A DNA stretch of 64,000 bases, taken from contig CAWFLE010000008.1 of assembly GCA_963816545.1 (NCBI GenBank), positions 124,001 to 188,000 on the forward strand, read 5' to 3'. Of the stretch, positions 53,946-63,957 are shown one piece after another. Numbering within the stretch: the first letter of the stretch is position 1; each line of letters opens with the position of its first letter. Source of the DNA: Albimonas sp963816545 (GTDB lineage: Bacteria > Pseudomonadota > Alphaproteobacteria > Rhodobacterales > Rhodobacteraceae). A program made the position numbers and the translations under genes. The notes beneath the pieces were generated by a model. That model was not told the origin of the DNA. It searched no databases and saw only the letters and a list, made by a program, of their open reading frames with translations.

Positions 53946-55369
53946 ATGTACGGCGTGGAGCTGTATTCGAAGGTCAGCATGGCGGTGCTGCGGGACGGGC
54001 TGAGCCAGCGAGAGACGGCGCGACGGTTCGGGATCGACCGCGGCACGGTTTCGAAGATGGTGGGACATTCGGCGCCGCCGGGATACCGGCAGGCAGGGGC
54101 GCGCATGCGCCCCAGGCTGGACGCGCATGCGGGGTTCATCGACGAGATCCTGAGGACGGATCTGACGGAGCCGAAGAAGCAGCGGCACACGATCCTGCGG
54201 ATCTTCGAGCGCCTGCGCGACGAGCGGGGGTTCGACGGCGGCTACACGACGGTACGTGACTACGTCCGGCCGCGCAGGCTGTCCTTGAAGGAGGTCTTCG
54301 TGCCGCTGGTCCACCCGGCCGGGCACGCGCAGGCGGACTTCGGGGAGGCGTGGGTGGTGCTGGGGGGCGTCCGGCGGAAGGTGCACGTGCTGGTGGTCGA
54401 CCTGCCCCAGAGCGATGCGATCTTCCTGAAGGCCTACCTTGCCGAGACGGCCGAGGCTCTGTGCGACGGCCATGTGGCGGCGTTCGACGTCTTCGGCGGC
54501 GTGCCGCTTTCGATCCTGTACGACAACACCCGGCTGGCGGTGGCGAAGATCCTGGGCGACGGGACGCGCCAGCGCGCCAGGCTGTTCGCGGAGCTTCAGT
54601 CGCATTACCTGTTCCGCGACCGCTTCGGTCGGCCCGGCAAGGGCGCCGACAAGGGCAACGTGGAGGGGATGGTGGGCTTCGGCCGCCGGACCTTCATGGT
54701 CCCGATCCCCGAGGCGACCGACATCGACGCTCTGAACGCGATGCTGCTGGAGCGATGCCAAGCGCGTCAGGACGCGGTGCTGCGCGGAGCCGACGTCACG
54801 ATCGGCGAGCGGCTGGCGGCCGACCGCGCGGCGTTCCCGGCGCTGCCGCCGACGCCGTTCGATGCCTGCGACAAGCGCCCCGGGAAGGCCTCCAGCCAGG
54901 CGCTGATGCGCTGCAAGAGCACCGACTACTCGGTCCCGGTCGCCACCTCGCGCTGCTCGAGATGAAGGTCGGCGCGCTCGACCAGGCATTCGTCGGGCGA
55001 TCCTTCCACTGGAAGGCTCGCTTCTCCTCCTCATCCTTGCAAGGCTGGGCGCTGCCCGACGCGTTCCCGACGCTGCGCCGCCTGCTGGAGGCGCGGCTGA
55101 GCGGCAAGAACCGCTGCGCGGCGGGCAAGCGCGAGTACGTGCAGGTGCTGCGGCTGCTGGAGACCTTCCCGATGGCGGTCGTCCATGGCGCGGTGACCGA
55201 CGCGCTGAAGCTCGGCGCGATCAGCTATGATGCGGTCAGGCGCCTCGCCCTGTGCCGGGTCGAGCGGCGTCCCCCGAAGCTGAGCCTCGACGTCTGCCCC
55301 TACCTGCCGGAGGCGACCGTCGAGACCACGTCCGCCGCCAGCTGCATGAGCCTCCTGGCGGGCGCCGGC
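53946..55369 (+). pseudogene. istA: IS21 transposase IstA, damaged
   Basis: The first 339 codons are intact: helix-turn-helix (LSQRETARRFGIDRGTVSKM), the DDE core with HAQADFGEAWVVLGG, ILYDNTRLAVAK and KGADKGNVEGMVGFGRR. At about 54955 the frame changes and about 50 residues are missing. The C-terminal part continues (KVGALDQA, then LPDAFPTLRRLLEARL, YVQVLRLLETF, LCRVERRPPKLSLDV). An extra stretch of about 16 residues (FVGRSFHWKARFSSSS) after ALDQA contains a 25-bp palindrome. Confidence 0.8.
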
Positions 55370-55945
55370 ATGACCGCCACGCCCGAGACGCCCGAGATCC
55401 TGCTGCGCCATCATCTGAAGAAGCTGAAGCTTCCGACCGTGTCGCACCGCAGGTGCGCCTGCGGCGCAACGCGAGTACGAGAAGCTGGCCCGGCAGTGCG
55501 CCGCCGAGAACGTCGACCATGTGCGCCACCTGATGCGGCTGATCGAACCGGAGCTGCCCGCGGCCAGAGGCCGCCGAAGTCCACTGGCGCGCGGCGACGC
55601 GCGACCGCGAGGCCCGCACCGTCGAGCGGCGCATCCGCGACGCCCGCTTGCCGGCGGTCAAGAGCCTGGAGAGCTTCGACTTCGACGCCATTCCTGGCCT
55701 GAACAAGAGACTGGTCCTCGATCTGGCGCGCTGCGAGTTCGTCGCCCGGCGCGAGAACGTCATCATGCTGGAAGCATGTCTCCAACATGACGCCCTCGGT
55801 CCCAGCGGCACGGGCAAGACCCACATCGCCTGCGGCATCGGGCTCGCCGCCTGCCAGCGCGGCGTGAAGACCCGCTTCGCCACCGCCGCCGCCATCGTGC
55901 ACGAGATGATCGAGGCCCAGGATGAGAAGCGGCTGATGCGCGGAA
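55370..55945 (+). pseudogene. istB: IS21 helper ATPase IstB, damaged
   Basis: The start MTATPETPEILLRHHLKKLK is clear. After a frame change near 55460, the frame resumes with VKSLESFDFDAIPGLNKRLV and the Walker A motif GPSGTGKTH. Nine extra residues (MLEACLQHD) sit just before the P-loop, encoded by a 24-bp palindrome. After HEMIEAQDEKRLMRG the protein is cut; a 34-bp palindrome lies exactly there. Walker B and the rest are missing. Confidence 0.8.
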
Positions 55946-56046
55946 ACGATGAGGCTCCCGGCATGCCGGGGGCCTCATCGCTCATGAGCGCAGTGGCCGG
56001 TTCTTTCGGCGCCCCAGTGGCCGACTTTCTCGGCGCCGTTGACACT

Positions 56047-56224
56047 TCGTCCAGATCGCCTCGATCCGCCTCTGGATCAGGCGCTTCGTCAACACGGCCT
56101 GGGAATCCTCGATGATACTCCAGCCGTCGCCCGGCACGGCCTGCGCCACCCAGGCGCAGAACTCGATTTCGGTGAGCGGCCGGCTGGCTCGGGTCGTGAT
56201 GAAGGGGCTGGTCTGCATGAACAT
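56047..56224 (-). pseudogene. Fragment of a small conserved phage-region protein
   Basis: The frame starts MFMQTSPFITTRASRPLTEI and continues EFCAWVAQAVPGDG; after a frameshift near 56122 it reads LEYHRGFPG. The rest has been replaced by the IS21 end. I have seen proteins with this start beside sigma-like genes in related prophages but know no function. Confidence 0.5.
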
Positions 56225-56665
56225 GATCTCCCCCTTTCGCCTCTGCTCCGGCCGCCGTGAGATCGTCCCAGGCGGGACCGAGACCGTGGGCGGTGAGGAC
56301 GAGACTGAAGCCGGCGAGGCGCCGATAGAGCGCCGAGCAGCTGCCGAAGCCCTCGGCGGTCAGCTCCGTCACCGAGCCCCGGGCAAGCGCGCGGCACAAC
56401 CGACGATCAGCCTCGGGCAGTCGGGCTAGCGCGGACCGCAAGGCCTCACGGGTCTGAATATCCGCTTCCGGATCGCGATCCTGACCGTGCCAAGGTCAGT
56501 CCGTCGAATTCCGCCAGCAGGCTGCCCAGCGGCTCACGGCTGCCATCGACGGGCGCATCCAGCGACAGCATAGTTCCGCCCTGAACCTGGCGCTGACGGT
56601 GATGCCGCATCGCGATGCGCGAGGACTGGTTGCGCAGGACCCCATTGGCAACGGCGCCAATGTTG
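56225..56665 (-). pseudogene. Sigma-factor-like phage protein, 5'-truncated and frameshifted
   Basis: Two frames join near 56460. The first part has RHHRQRQVQGGTMLSLDAPV, the second REALRSALARLPEADRRLCR and SVTELTAEGFGSCSALYRRL, a helix-turn-helix like region 4 of sigma-70 factors. The product would be a small DNA-binding regulator. Its N-terminus ends at the right island boundary. The C-terminus overlaps the start of the downstream fragment. Confidence 0.6.
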
Positions 56666-56699
56666 GCTTGCTCGCCTGCCGAGGGGGTGTTCGGCGGAG
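56665..56699. repeat. Right direct repeat of the accessory island
   Basis: This 35-bp sequence matches 27283-27317 with one mismatch (T for G at position 8) and the same orientation. It is followed by the natural continuation of the copy of the gene start that is cut at 27317. A third, inner match lies within the gene at 56790-56824. Confidence 0.65.
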
Positions 56700-56734
56700 C
56701 TGTGGGGGTTCGACCGGGCGGCGAGGAGGCTGGG

Positions 56735-57490
56735 ATGAGCGTGCTGGCGGATTGGCGGTTCGGGGACGGCTTGGCGGAGGCGGTGCGGGGGCTTGCGCGC
56801 CTGCCGAAGGGGTGTTCGGCGGAGCTGTGGGGGTTCGACCCGGCGCCTGCGCGGCGGGCGGCGGAGGCGCGGCTGGCGCGGGCGGGCGTGGCGGCGCGGG
56901 TGCGGGCGGCCTGGAAGCCCGCGCTGCACATGCTGCTGGAGGAGGGGCAGGGGGCGCGGGAGCTGCTGTGGCCGGCGGCTGCGGGCGCGCATCCCGACCG
57001 GTTCCTGCGGGAGCTGCATCCGGCCGCGGAGCTGCGGCCGGGGCTGCGGCTGGGGCGGGCGCCCCGGCGCGGTGCATCTGCTGGACGGGCGGGAGGTGTG
57101 GGCCCCGGTGAGGCCGCGGCCGTTGCCGGGCGGCGGGGAGGCGCTGGCCGCCTGCGGGTGGCGGCGGGTGCGGGGGCCGGACGGGGCGGTGCTGGAGGAC
57201 GGGCCGTGGGAGACGCCGCTGGAGGCGGCGCTGGCAGCGCTGTGGGAGGTGCTGCGGGCGCAGGGCTGGCGCGGGCGCGGGCCCCATTTCGGAACGCTGA
57301 CGGTGCGGATCGAGGCGGCCCTGGAGGAGGTTTCCCTGGGCGTGGGGGAGGAGGTCCTGAGCCTCGGGGAGGCGCTGCACGAGGAGGTGTATTTCGGGGC
57401 TCTGGAGCTGCTGGGTGCGGAGGCGGGGCTGCCGGCGGGGGACCGGAGCCTGACGCCGGGGCGGATCGTGCCGGAGATCGTGGGCTCGGG
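56735..57490 (+). CDS. Unassigned protein, possibly M14 carboxypeptidase-related (one frameshift)
   Basis: The start ATG has GAGGAGG upstream. The protein begins MSVLADWRFGDGLAEAVRGL and contains RVRAAWKPALHMLLEEGQG. After a frameshift near 57062 it continues AVHLLDGREVWAPV, ACGWRRVRGPDG, GRGPHFGTLTVRIEAAL and GEALHEEVYFGALELLGAEA, ending near LTPGRIVPEIV. The layout recalls a Rhodobacterales M14-like family, but I see no sure zinc motif, so the name is a guess. The stop is not defined: the frame stays open through repeat-rich DNA. Copies of its 5' end lie at 27.1-27.3 kb and at 56673-56734. Confidence 0.45.
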
Positions 57491-58155
57491 CGGGGGGGTG
57501 CGGGCGACGGAGAGGGGCGGCGCCGGCGTCCCGAGCGCGGCGCGGTCGGGGGAGGGGCGAGGCGGTTCCCTGCCGGCGACGCCCGGCGGCAGGCCGCTTC
57601 GGCGGGCGCGCCGACCCGGTGCCTCGGCCGATCGGGCGGGGTGCGGGCGACGGAGAGGGCCGGCGCCGGCGCCCCGGGCGCGGCGCGGTCGGGGGAGGGG
57701 CAAGGCGATTCCCTGCCGGCGATCCCCGAAGGCAGGCCGCTTCGGCGGGCGCGGGCGGCCCGGTGCAGGTTCGGCGCGAGAGGCGGCTTGGCGGAGCGCC
57801 CGAAGGGCATGCCGTTCCGGGCCGCCCCGGTCGGAGGCCGAGCCCGGCGGTGGTTCGGCCGCAAAAGTTGCACGGGGTGACCCGGCATGGCGCGTCGGCC
57901 CGGCGCAGAGGCCGAGGCGCAGCACCGGACGACGGTGGGCGCAGGGTGTCCTTGGAGTGGGACGTCGCGGGAGCAATTCCAATGCGGGCCGCGCGCGGCG
58001 TTTCGAGCTGCGCGGGCAACTCCGGCAGGGCCGGGCGGGGGGCCGCTTTCCTCGGCTAGCGGTGCGAGGAAGGCTCGGGTCCGGCGCTGGCCGGCGAAGG
58101 GGCGGGCGAAGGCGGACCGCCTCGGGCGGCGTGCGGCGGGGCGGTTCGGGCGGGG
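57488..58155. repeat. Repeat-rich stretch with decayed tandem units
   Basis: At about 57497-57780 a unit of about 145 bp (starting GGGCGACGGAGAGGG) is repeated twice in tandem with many changes. At about 58035-58150 lies a decayed copy of the 3' end of the convergent regulator gene (58156 on). Frames are open on both strands, but the codons vary as in non-coding DNA. No gene was supported. Confidence 0.6.
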
Positions 58156-60137
58156 TCAGGCGGGTGCCGCTTCCTCGGCGAGCGGCGCGAGGAGGGCCTC
58201 GGTCCGGCGCGGGTCGGCGAAGGGGTGCGCGAGGCGGATCGCCTCGGGCGACATGCGGCGCAGGAGGGGCAGGGCGGGCGCGAGGGTGCGGTCCGCGGCG
58301 GCGGCGTCGCGCAGCTCCAGCAGGCAGGCGGCGCGCAGGAGGCGGGTCTGGGCCCAGTCGGGGCGGGCGGCGAGCGACCGGTCGGCGGCGGCCAGCGCGG
58401 CCTCGGCCTCGCCGCGGGCGAAACGGGCGAGGGCGGGGGCGCGGAGCCAGTAGGCGGCCTCGGCCGCGGCGGGGGCGAGGTCGAGCGCCCGGGCGGCCCA
58501 GGCCTCGGCCTCCTCCGCGTCGCCGGAGAGGGCGAGGAGGCGCGCCATCTCTCCGGTCGCCTGCGGGAAGCCCGGCGCCAGCGTCAGGGCGCGGAGCTGG
58601 TGGCTGCGGGCGGCCTGCGGGTCCTCCATCAGGCTGGCGGCGAGGCCCAGGACATGCTGGGGCCACGGGTCCCCGGGCGCTTGGCGCAGGGCGCGCAGCG
58701 CAAGCTCGCGGCCGCGGAACAGGGCCTCGCGGGGGGCGGGGCTCCAGCCGCACCAGCCTTCCTCCAGATGGGTGAGGGCGAGGACGCAGAGCGCCTCGGC
58801 GCTTGCCCCGGAGCGGCGGGTTTCGGGGTCCAGCAGGGCGCGGGCGGCCTCGGCCGAGCGGGGGCCGCCATGCAGCGCGAGGCCGCGGGCGCGCATCAGG
58901 CGGCCCCACGGGTCCGTGGGGGCCTCGGCGGCGAGGGCGGCGCGGGTCTCGGCCTCGGTCAGGTCGGCGGCGAGCGAGCCAGCCAGCGCCCGGCCGAGGC
59001 CGGCGGCGGCGGAGATCTCTCCGCCCTCGGGCCAGTCGATCCGGCGGGCGGAGACGGAGGCGGCGTCGCCGCGGCGCGCGACGGCCACCAGCTCGGCGGT
59101 CAGGGGGTGGGTCTCGACCCGCAGGGTGGCGGCGTAGTCGGAGTGGTCCACGAGGCGGGCCACGTCGATGCCCGCCGCCTCCAGCCCCGCGGGGCCGCGC
59201 ACGCGCATCCAGGAGATGCGGCAGAGGCTTTCGAGCGCCGCGTCGGCGGCGGCGGCGGCGAGGGCGGCGGCCTCCGCGTCCGCGCCCCAGGGGAGGAGGG
59301 CCACGAGGGGGCGCGGGTCCTCGGCGGCCGGGCGGGCGGCGCGGGCGGGCGGGACGGGCGCGCGGGCGGGCGCTTCCTGAGGCCGGCGGCGCGGGCGAGG
59401 CGGCCGGCGGGGATCAGGGCCTCGAGGTCGGTCTCGGGGGGCTCGCCCAGCTCCGCCTCGAACAGGGCGAGGCAGGCGGCGGCCTGGCGGCGGGCCTGGT
59501 CCACGCGCCCGGCGGCGACGTGGATGCGCACGAGGGCCGCGTGCACGTCCTCCTGCAAAGGGTCGATGGCGAGGAGGGCGCGGGCGGCGGCGGCGGCGCG
59601 GTCGAGGCGGCCCGCGCTTTCGTCCAGCAGCATCAGGCGCAGGAAGGCGTCCAGCACCCGGGCCTCGAGGTGGCTGTTGCGGCCGGCGACCCAGTCCTGA
59701 AACGCGATCTCCGGCACCGAGAGGGGCGCGAGGAAAGGCCCGCCGTAGCAGTCCAGCAGGGCCGAGAGGCCGGCGGTGTCGCGGGCGTCGCAGGCGACCT
59801 CCACCTGTTCGACATCCGTCAGCACGGCGCCGGGGCGGAGCGCGATCTGGCCGCCGGGGGTCTCCACCGCGGCCTCGAACACGGCGCCCATGGCGCGCTT
59901 CATCCGCCGCAGCTCCTGCCGGAGCGAGGCGCGGCCCTGGTCGGGGGCGCTCTGGGACCACAGCAGGTCCACCAGCACGTCGCGCGTGGCGGTGCGGCCC
60001 GGCTGGAGGGCGAGGAAGGCGAGCACGGCCATGCCCTTGGCCCCGATCTGCGCCAGCGCCGGGCCATGGCGCACGCGCGCGAGGGCCGCGCCCAGCAGGC
60101 GCAGTTCCAGCGCAGGCTCGCTCCCGGTTCGGGCCAT
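58156..60137 (-). CDS. BTAD/TPR transcriptional regulator (one frameshift)
   Basis: Joined across one frame change near 59375, the protein has about 660 aa. The N-terminal winged-helix part has LRLLGAALARVRHG, GAKGMAVLAFLALQPGR and LVDLLWSQSAPDQGRASLRQ; the BTAD helical part follows with LEARVLDAFLRLMLLDESAG, DPLQEDVHAALVRIHVAAGR and FEAELGEPPE. The long C-terminal half has TPR-like helix pairs (QHVLGLAASLMEDPQAARSH, LAPAAAEAAYWLRAPALARF). Such SARP-like regulators act as transcription activators. Targets are unknown. A decayed copy of its 3' end follows it. Confidence 0.8.
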
Positions 60138-60469
60138 CGCATCGTCCCCTTGCGGCCGGCGCCCGCGTGTCCCTGCGGGCCGACGCCCGCGCGTCTCCTT
60201 GCGGGCCGGCGCCCGCGTGTCGTCCCTCGGCGGGTTCGGGGCCCGCCTGTCCTTGCCGGACGGGCGCTCGCCCGCCTGTCGTTCATCGCGGGGACCTTCG
60301 GGAGGCCGCCTCGCCGATGCCGCGGGCCGGCCCGACTTTGGCGGGGGCCGCTCGCCGTCTCTATATCACGCGGAGCGCCGCCGGGAATGACCGAGCGGCC
60401 GCCTGACCTTCCGCGCGCCGCCCGCCCTTGGCAAGAGGCCCGCCGCGCCCGCCCCCCGAAAGGACCCGC
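60138..60469. repeat. Divergent gap with about five 25-29-bp tandem units
   Basis: From about 60148 to 60285 a unit of the form TTGCGGGCCGGCGCCCGCGTG recurs about five times, with increasing decay to the right. Each unit holds a GC-rich inverted repeat (GGCGC/GCGCC). The promoters of the BTAD regulator and the M3 peptidase must lie in this gap. No gene was seen. Confidence 0.6.
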
Positions 60470-62480
60470 ATGACCGCCCTCGACGCCCCCTGGACCGAGC
60501 CCTACGGCCTGCCGCCCTTCGCCGCGGCCGACGCCGCCGCCTTCCGCCCGGCCTTCGATCGGGCGCTGGCCGCGCACCGGGCCGAGATCGCGCGATCCGG
60601 GACCGGGAGGAGGCCCGGACTTCGCCAACACCGTCGAGGCGCTGGAGGGCGCGGGCCGGGCGCTGGGCCGGGTGGCGACGGTGTTCTACACGCTCGCCTC
60701 CACCAATTCCGACGACGCGATCCGGGAGGTGGAGCGGGAGATGGCGCCGGTGCTGGCGCGCCACGCCTCGGCGGTGTGGATGGACCCGGCGCTGGCCGCG
60801 CGGGTGGACGCCGTGCCGGAAGCGGGGCTGGACGCGGAGCAGGCGCGGGTGCTGACGCTTGTCGCCAGCGGTTCGAGCGGGCGGGCGCGCGGCTGGAAGG
60901 GGCGGACCGCGCCCGGATGGCGGAGATCATGGAGGAGCTCTCCCGGCTCTCCACCCAGTTCTCGCAGAACGTGCTGGCGGACGAGTCCGCCTGGGTGATG
61001 GAGCTGTCGGAGGCGGACCTGGCGGACCTGCCCGAGGAGCTCGTCTCCTCGGCCGCGCGGGCGGCGGCGGACCGGGGGCTGCGGGGCCATGCGGTGACGC
61101 TGGCGCGCTCCTCGGTGGAGCCGTTTCTGAGGCTGTGCCCGCGGCGCGACCTGCGGGAGCGGGCGTGGCGGGCCTGGGTCTCGCGCGGGGCCAACGGGGG
61201 CGAGACGGACAACCGCGAGCTGATCGCGCGGATCGTGGCGCTGCGGATCGAGCGGGCGAGGCTGCTGGGCTTCGACACCTTCGCCGACTTCAAGCTGGCG
61301 CCGGAGATGGCGAAGACGCCGGACGCGGTGCGCGGCCTGCTGATGCGGGTGTGGGGGCCGGCGCGGGCGCGGGCGCTGGAGGAGCAGGCGCGGCTTTCGC
61401 GGTGGCCGCCGAGGAGGGGGAGAACGCCGAGATCGCCGCCTGGGACTGGCGCTACTGGGCCGAGAAGGTGCGCGCGAAGGACCATGCGCTGAGCGAGGCG
61501 GAGCTGAAGCCCTACTTCCCGCTGGAGCGGATGATCGAGGCCGCCTTCGACGTGGCCGACCGCCTGTTCGGGCTGGAGTTCGCGTCCGCCGAAGGGCTGG
61601 TCCTGCACCACCCCGACGCGCGGGCCTGGGAGGTGCCGCGCGAGGGCGCTCCGTGGGGCTGTTCGTGGGGGACTACTTCGCCCGACCCTCCAAGCGCTCG
61701 GGCGCGTGGATGAGCCAGATGGTCAGCCAGGAGAATTTCGACCCGCAGGTCGGAGCGGTCCGGCCGGTGATCCTGAACGTGATGAACTTCGCGCGCGGCG
61801 GGGGGAGACGCTGCTGTCCTTCGACGACGCGGGCACCCTGTTCCACGAGTTCGGCCACGCGCTGCACGGGCTGATGTCGGACGTGCGGTATCCGTCGGTC
61901 GCGGGCACCTCGGTGGCGCGGGACTTCGTGGAGCTGCCCTCCCAGCTCTACGAGCACTGGCTGGAGGCGCCGGAGGTGCTGGCGAAGCACGCCCGGCACT
62001 GGAAGACCGGCGAGCCGATCCCGGCGGCGCTGATGGAGAAGATGCTGGCGGCGCGCAACTTCGGGCAGGGGTTCTCGACGGTGGAGTACCTCGCCTCGGC
62101 GCTGACGGACCACGAGATGCACCGGCTGAGCACGCGGAGGGCTTCGACGCGGGGCGTTCGAGGCGGGGGTGCTGGCGGAGCTCGGGATGCCGGAGGCGAT
62201 CGTCTCGCGCCACGGGGCGCCGCATTTCCTGCACGTGTTCGCGGGCGACGGGTATTCGGCCGGCTACTACAGCTACATGTGGTCCGAGGTGATGGACGCC
62301 GACGCCTTCGCCGCCTTCGAGGAGGCGGGCTCTGCGTTCGACGCGGAGACCGCGCGGCGGCTGGCCGAGCATATGCTGACCGCAGGCGGGCGGCCGGACC
62401 CGATGGAGGCGTGGCTCGCGTTTCGCGGGCGGGAGCCGGATCCGCAGGCGCTGCTGCGGGGCCGGGGGCTGGCGGCGTGA
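60470..62480 (+). CDS. M3-family oligopeptidase (about six frameshifts)
   Basis: The start MTALDAPWTEPYGLPPFAAA follows GAAAGGACC. Successive frames supply an M3 metallopeptidase of about 670 aa: RMAEIMEELSRLSTQFSQNV, LARSSVEPFLRLCPRRDLRE, WRYWAEKVRAKDHALSEAEL, GLFVGDYFARPSKRSGAWMS, then the zinc site FHEFGHALHGL (HEFGH at 61844-61858) and YSAGYYSYMWSEVMDADAF at the end. Frame changes lie near 60605, 60880, 61395, 61650, 61800 and 62135. It would be a cytoplasmic peptidase like oligopeptidase A or Dcp. The density of single-base changes in one conserved gene points to poor sequence quality here. Confidence 0.82.
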
Positions 62481-62588
62481 GGGCGGGGGCTGCGCGGCCG
62501 GGCGTCGGCCCCGGGTCTTCCGGGCAGTTCGCCACGAACCGCCTTCCCTCCTGAGTAGCCCACCCCGGCCCGCGCGCCCGCCCTGCGG

Positions 62589-63607
62589 TCACGCCCGGCG
62601 GCGGCGGCCTCCGCTGCGCTTGGCGCGGTGGCGCCGGTCAGCAGCTCCATGGTGGCGCCGGTGACGTCGCCCAGCCTGGCGATGATCTCCTCGGGGCCGG
62701 GCTTCGGGCCCTGGGGGCGTGTCTCCAGCGCCTCGCGCATGGCGGCGACGTGGCCGGGCGTGGTGCCGCAGCAGCCGCCGATGATCTTCACCCCGAGGTC
62801 GCGGGCGAGGCAGGCGTAGTCGGCCATCAGCTCCGTCGTGCCGGTGTAGCGGATGGCGCCGTCCACGTATTCGGGGATGCCGCAATTGGCCTTGGCCACC
62901 AGGATGTCGTCCTCGTAGATCTCCGCGTCCGCGCTGATGAGGCCGATCAGAAGGTCCGGCGCGCCGGTGCCGCAATTGCCGCCCCAGGCCACCGGCCCGT
63001 GCGGGTGGTCATGCGCGATCGCGGCGAGCTTCGAGGGCGTCACCCCCATCATGGTGCGGCCGTTGGTGTCGAAGGACATGGTGCCGACGGCGGGAAGGCC
63101 CACGCGGGCGGCGGCCTCCAGCGCGGCGGAGTATTCCTCCTCCGAGCTCATGGTCTCGATCCACACCAGGTCGGCGCCGCCGTCCTTCAGGCCCTGCATC
63201 TGCGCCTCGAACGCCGCGACGCCGTCCTCGTGGGAGAGGGGGCCTACGGGCTGGAACAGGTCCCCGGTCGGGCCCACGTCGCCGCCGCAGATCACGTCGC
63301 GGCCCGAGGCCTCGATCTCCCCGCGCAGGAGGCGGGCGGCGGCGGCGTTGATCTCGTGCACCTGGCCGTCGAGCTGGTGCAGCTTCAGCCGGTTTGCCGT
63401 GCCGCCGAAGGTGTTGGTGAGCACGAGGTCGGAGCCCGCGTCGATGAAGCTGCGGTAGTGGGCCTTCACCCGGTCCTGACGGTCGAGGTTCCAACGCTCC
63501 GGCGCGTCGCCGTGCTCCAGCCCCAGCGCGAAGAGGTTGGTCCCCGTCGCCCCGTCGGCGAGGAGCCACGGGCGCTGGGCGAGCATCTGCGTGAGCTTGT
63601 CGGTCAT
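62589..63607 (-). CDS. Homocysteine S-methyltransferase (betaine-dependent type)
   Basis: The protein has about 340 aa and begins MTDKLTQMLAQRPWLLADGA. It has the family core GSDLVLTNTFGGTANRLKL, CGGDVGPTGDLFQP, and the zinc site formed by GGNCGTG and GGCCGTTP. It moves a methyl group to homocysteine to make methionine. Near 62630 the frame must change by one base to reach the likely stop at 62589 after a basic tail (KRSGGRRRRA); without it the frame runs antisense into the M3 gene. The start has AAGGACG upstream. Confidence 0.85.
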
Positions 63608-63957
63608 GGAGCGTCCTTCGGGGGCTGCGGGCGGTCCGGCCCCATATATCACGCGGCCGTGCGGGAACAACCGGAGCGCCCGCCGGGGGGGCAGACGTCC
63701 TGAGCGCGCCGACGGGGGAGCGACGTCCTGTGCGCCCCCCGGGGGGGCGACGTCCGACGCGCCCGGCGGGGGAGGCGACGGCTGGAGCGTGCCGGCGGGG
63801 CGACGTCGCGACGCGCGCGTCTTTGCATTCGTCGTCCGATCGGCTACCTGTCCCGCGAGAGATCGCCGCGCGGACCCTACCCCGCAGTCCGCGCCCCGGA
63901 GGCCGCGCCCCGCGCGCGGCACGGACCGGCCGAGGCCTCGGGGGGAGGAGAACCCGA
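63608..63957. repeat. Divergent gap with about five 28-bp tandem units
   Basis: From about 63677 to 63815 a unit of about 28 bp (CGCGCC-GACGGGGG-AGCGACGTCCTG and variants) recurs about five times. Each unit holds GACGTC. The gap is the shared upstream region of the methyltransferase gene and the gene at 63958. No gene was seen. Confidence 0.6.

Larger units (their letters stand above)
53889..56045 (+). mobile_element. Decayed IS21-family element
   Basis: The istA-istB pair marks an IS21-type element. A left end near TGCAGGATCCCGCCAGTGG (about 53889) and a right end near GGCGCCGTTGACAC (about 56045) are my best guesses; CAGTGGCCG repeats near the right end support it. It has internal deletions and three near-perfect palindromes in its reading frames. 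It separates the helicase fragment from other prophage genes. Confidence 0.65.

Noticed and set aside
57490..58775. Continuation of the 56735 gene frame through the repeats and opposite the regulator gene
   Set aside because: The residues are low-complexity Arg/Gly, the DNA is repeat-derived, and the last 600 bp lie antisense to a recognisable TPR region.
62273..62588. Extension of the homocysteine methyltransferase frame beyond 62589
   Set aside because: It runs antisense into the M3 peptidase C-terminus and lacks similarity; a one-base shift gives a natural basic tail and stop at 62589.
63677..63815. 28-bp repeats considered as a CRISPR array
   Set aside because: No unique spacers separate the units and the copies are degenerate; they look like a minisatellite.
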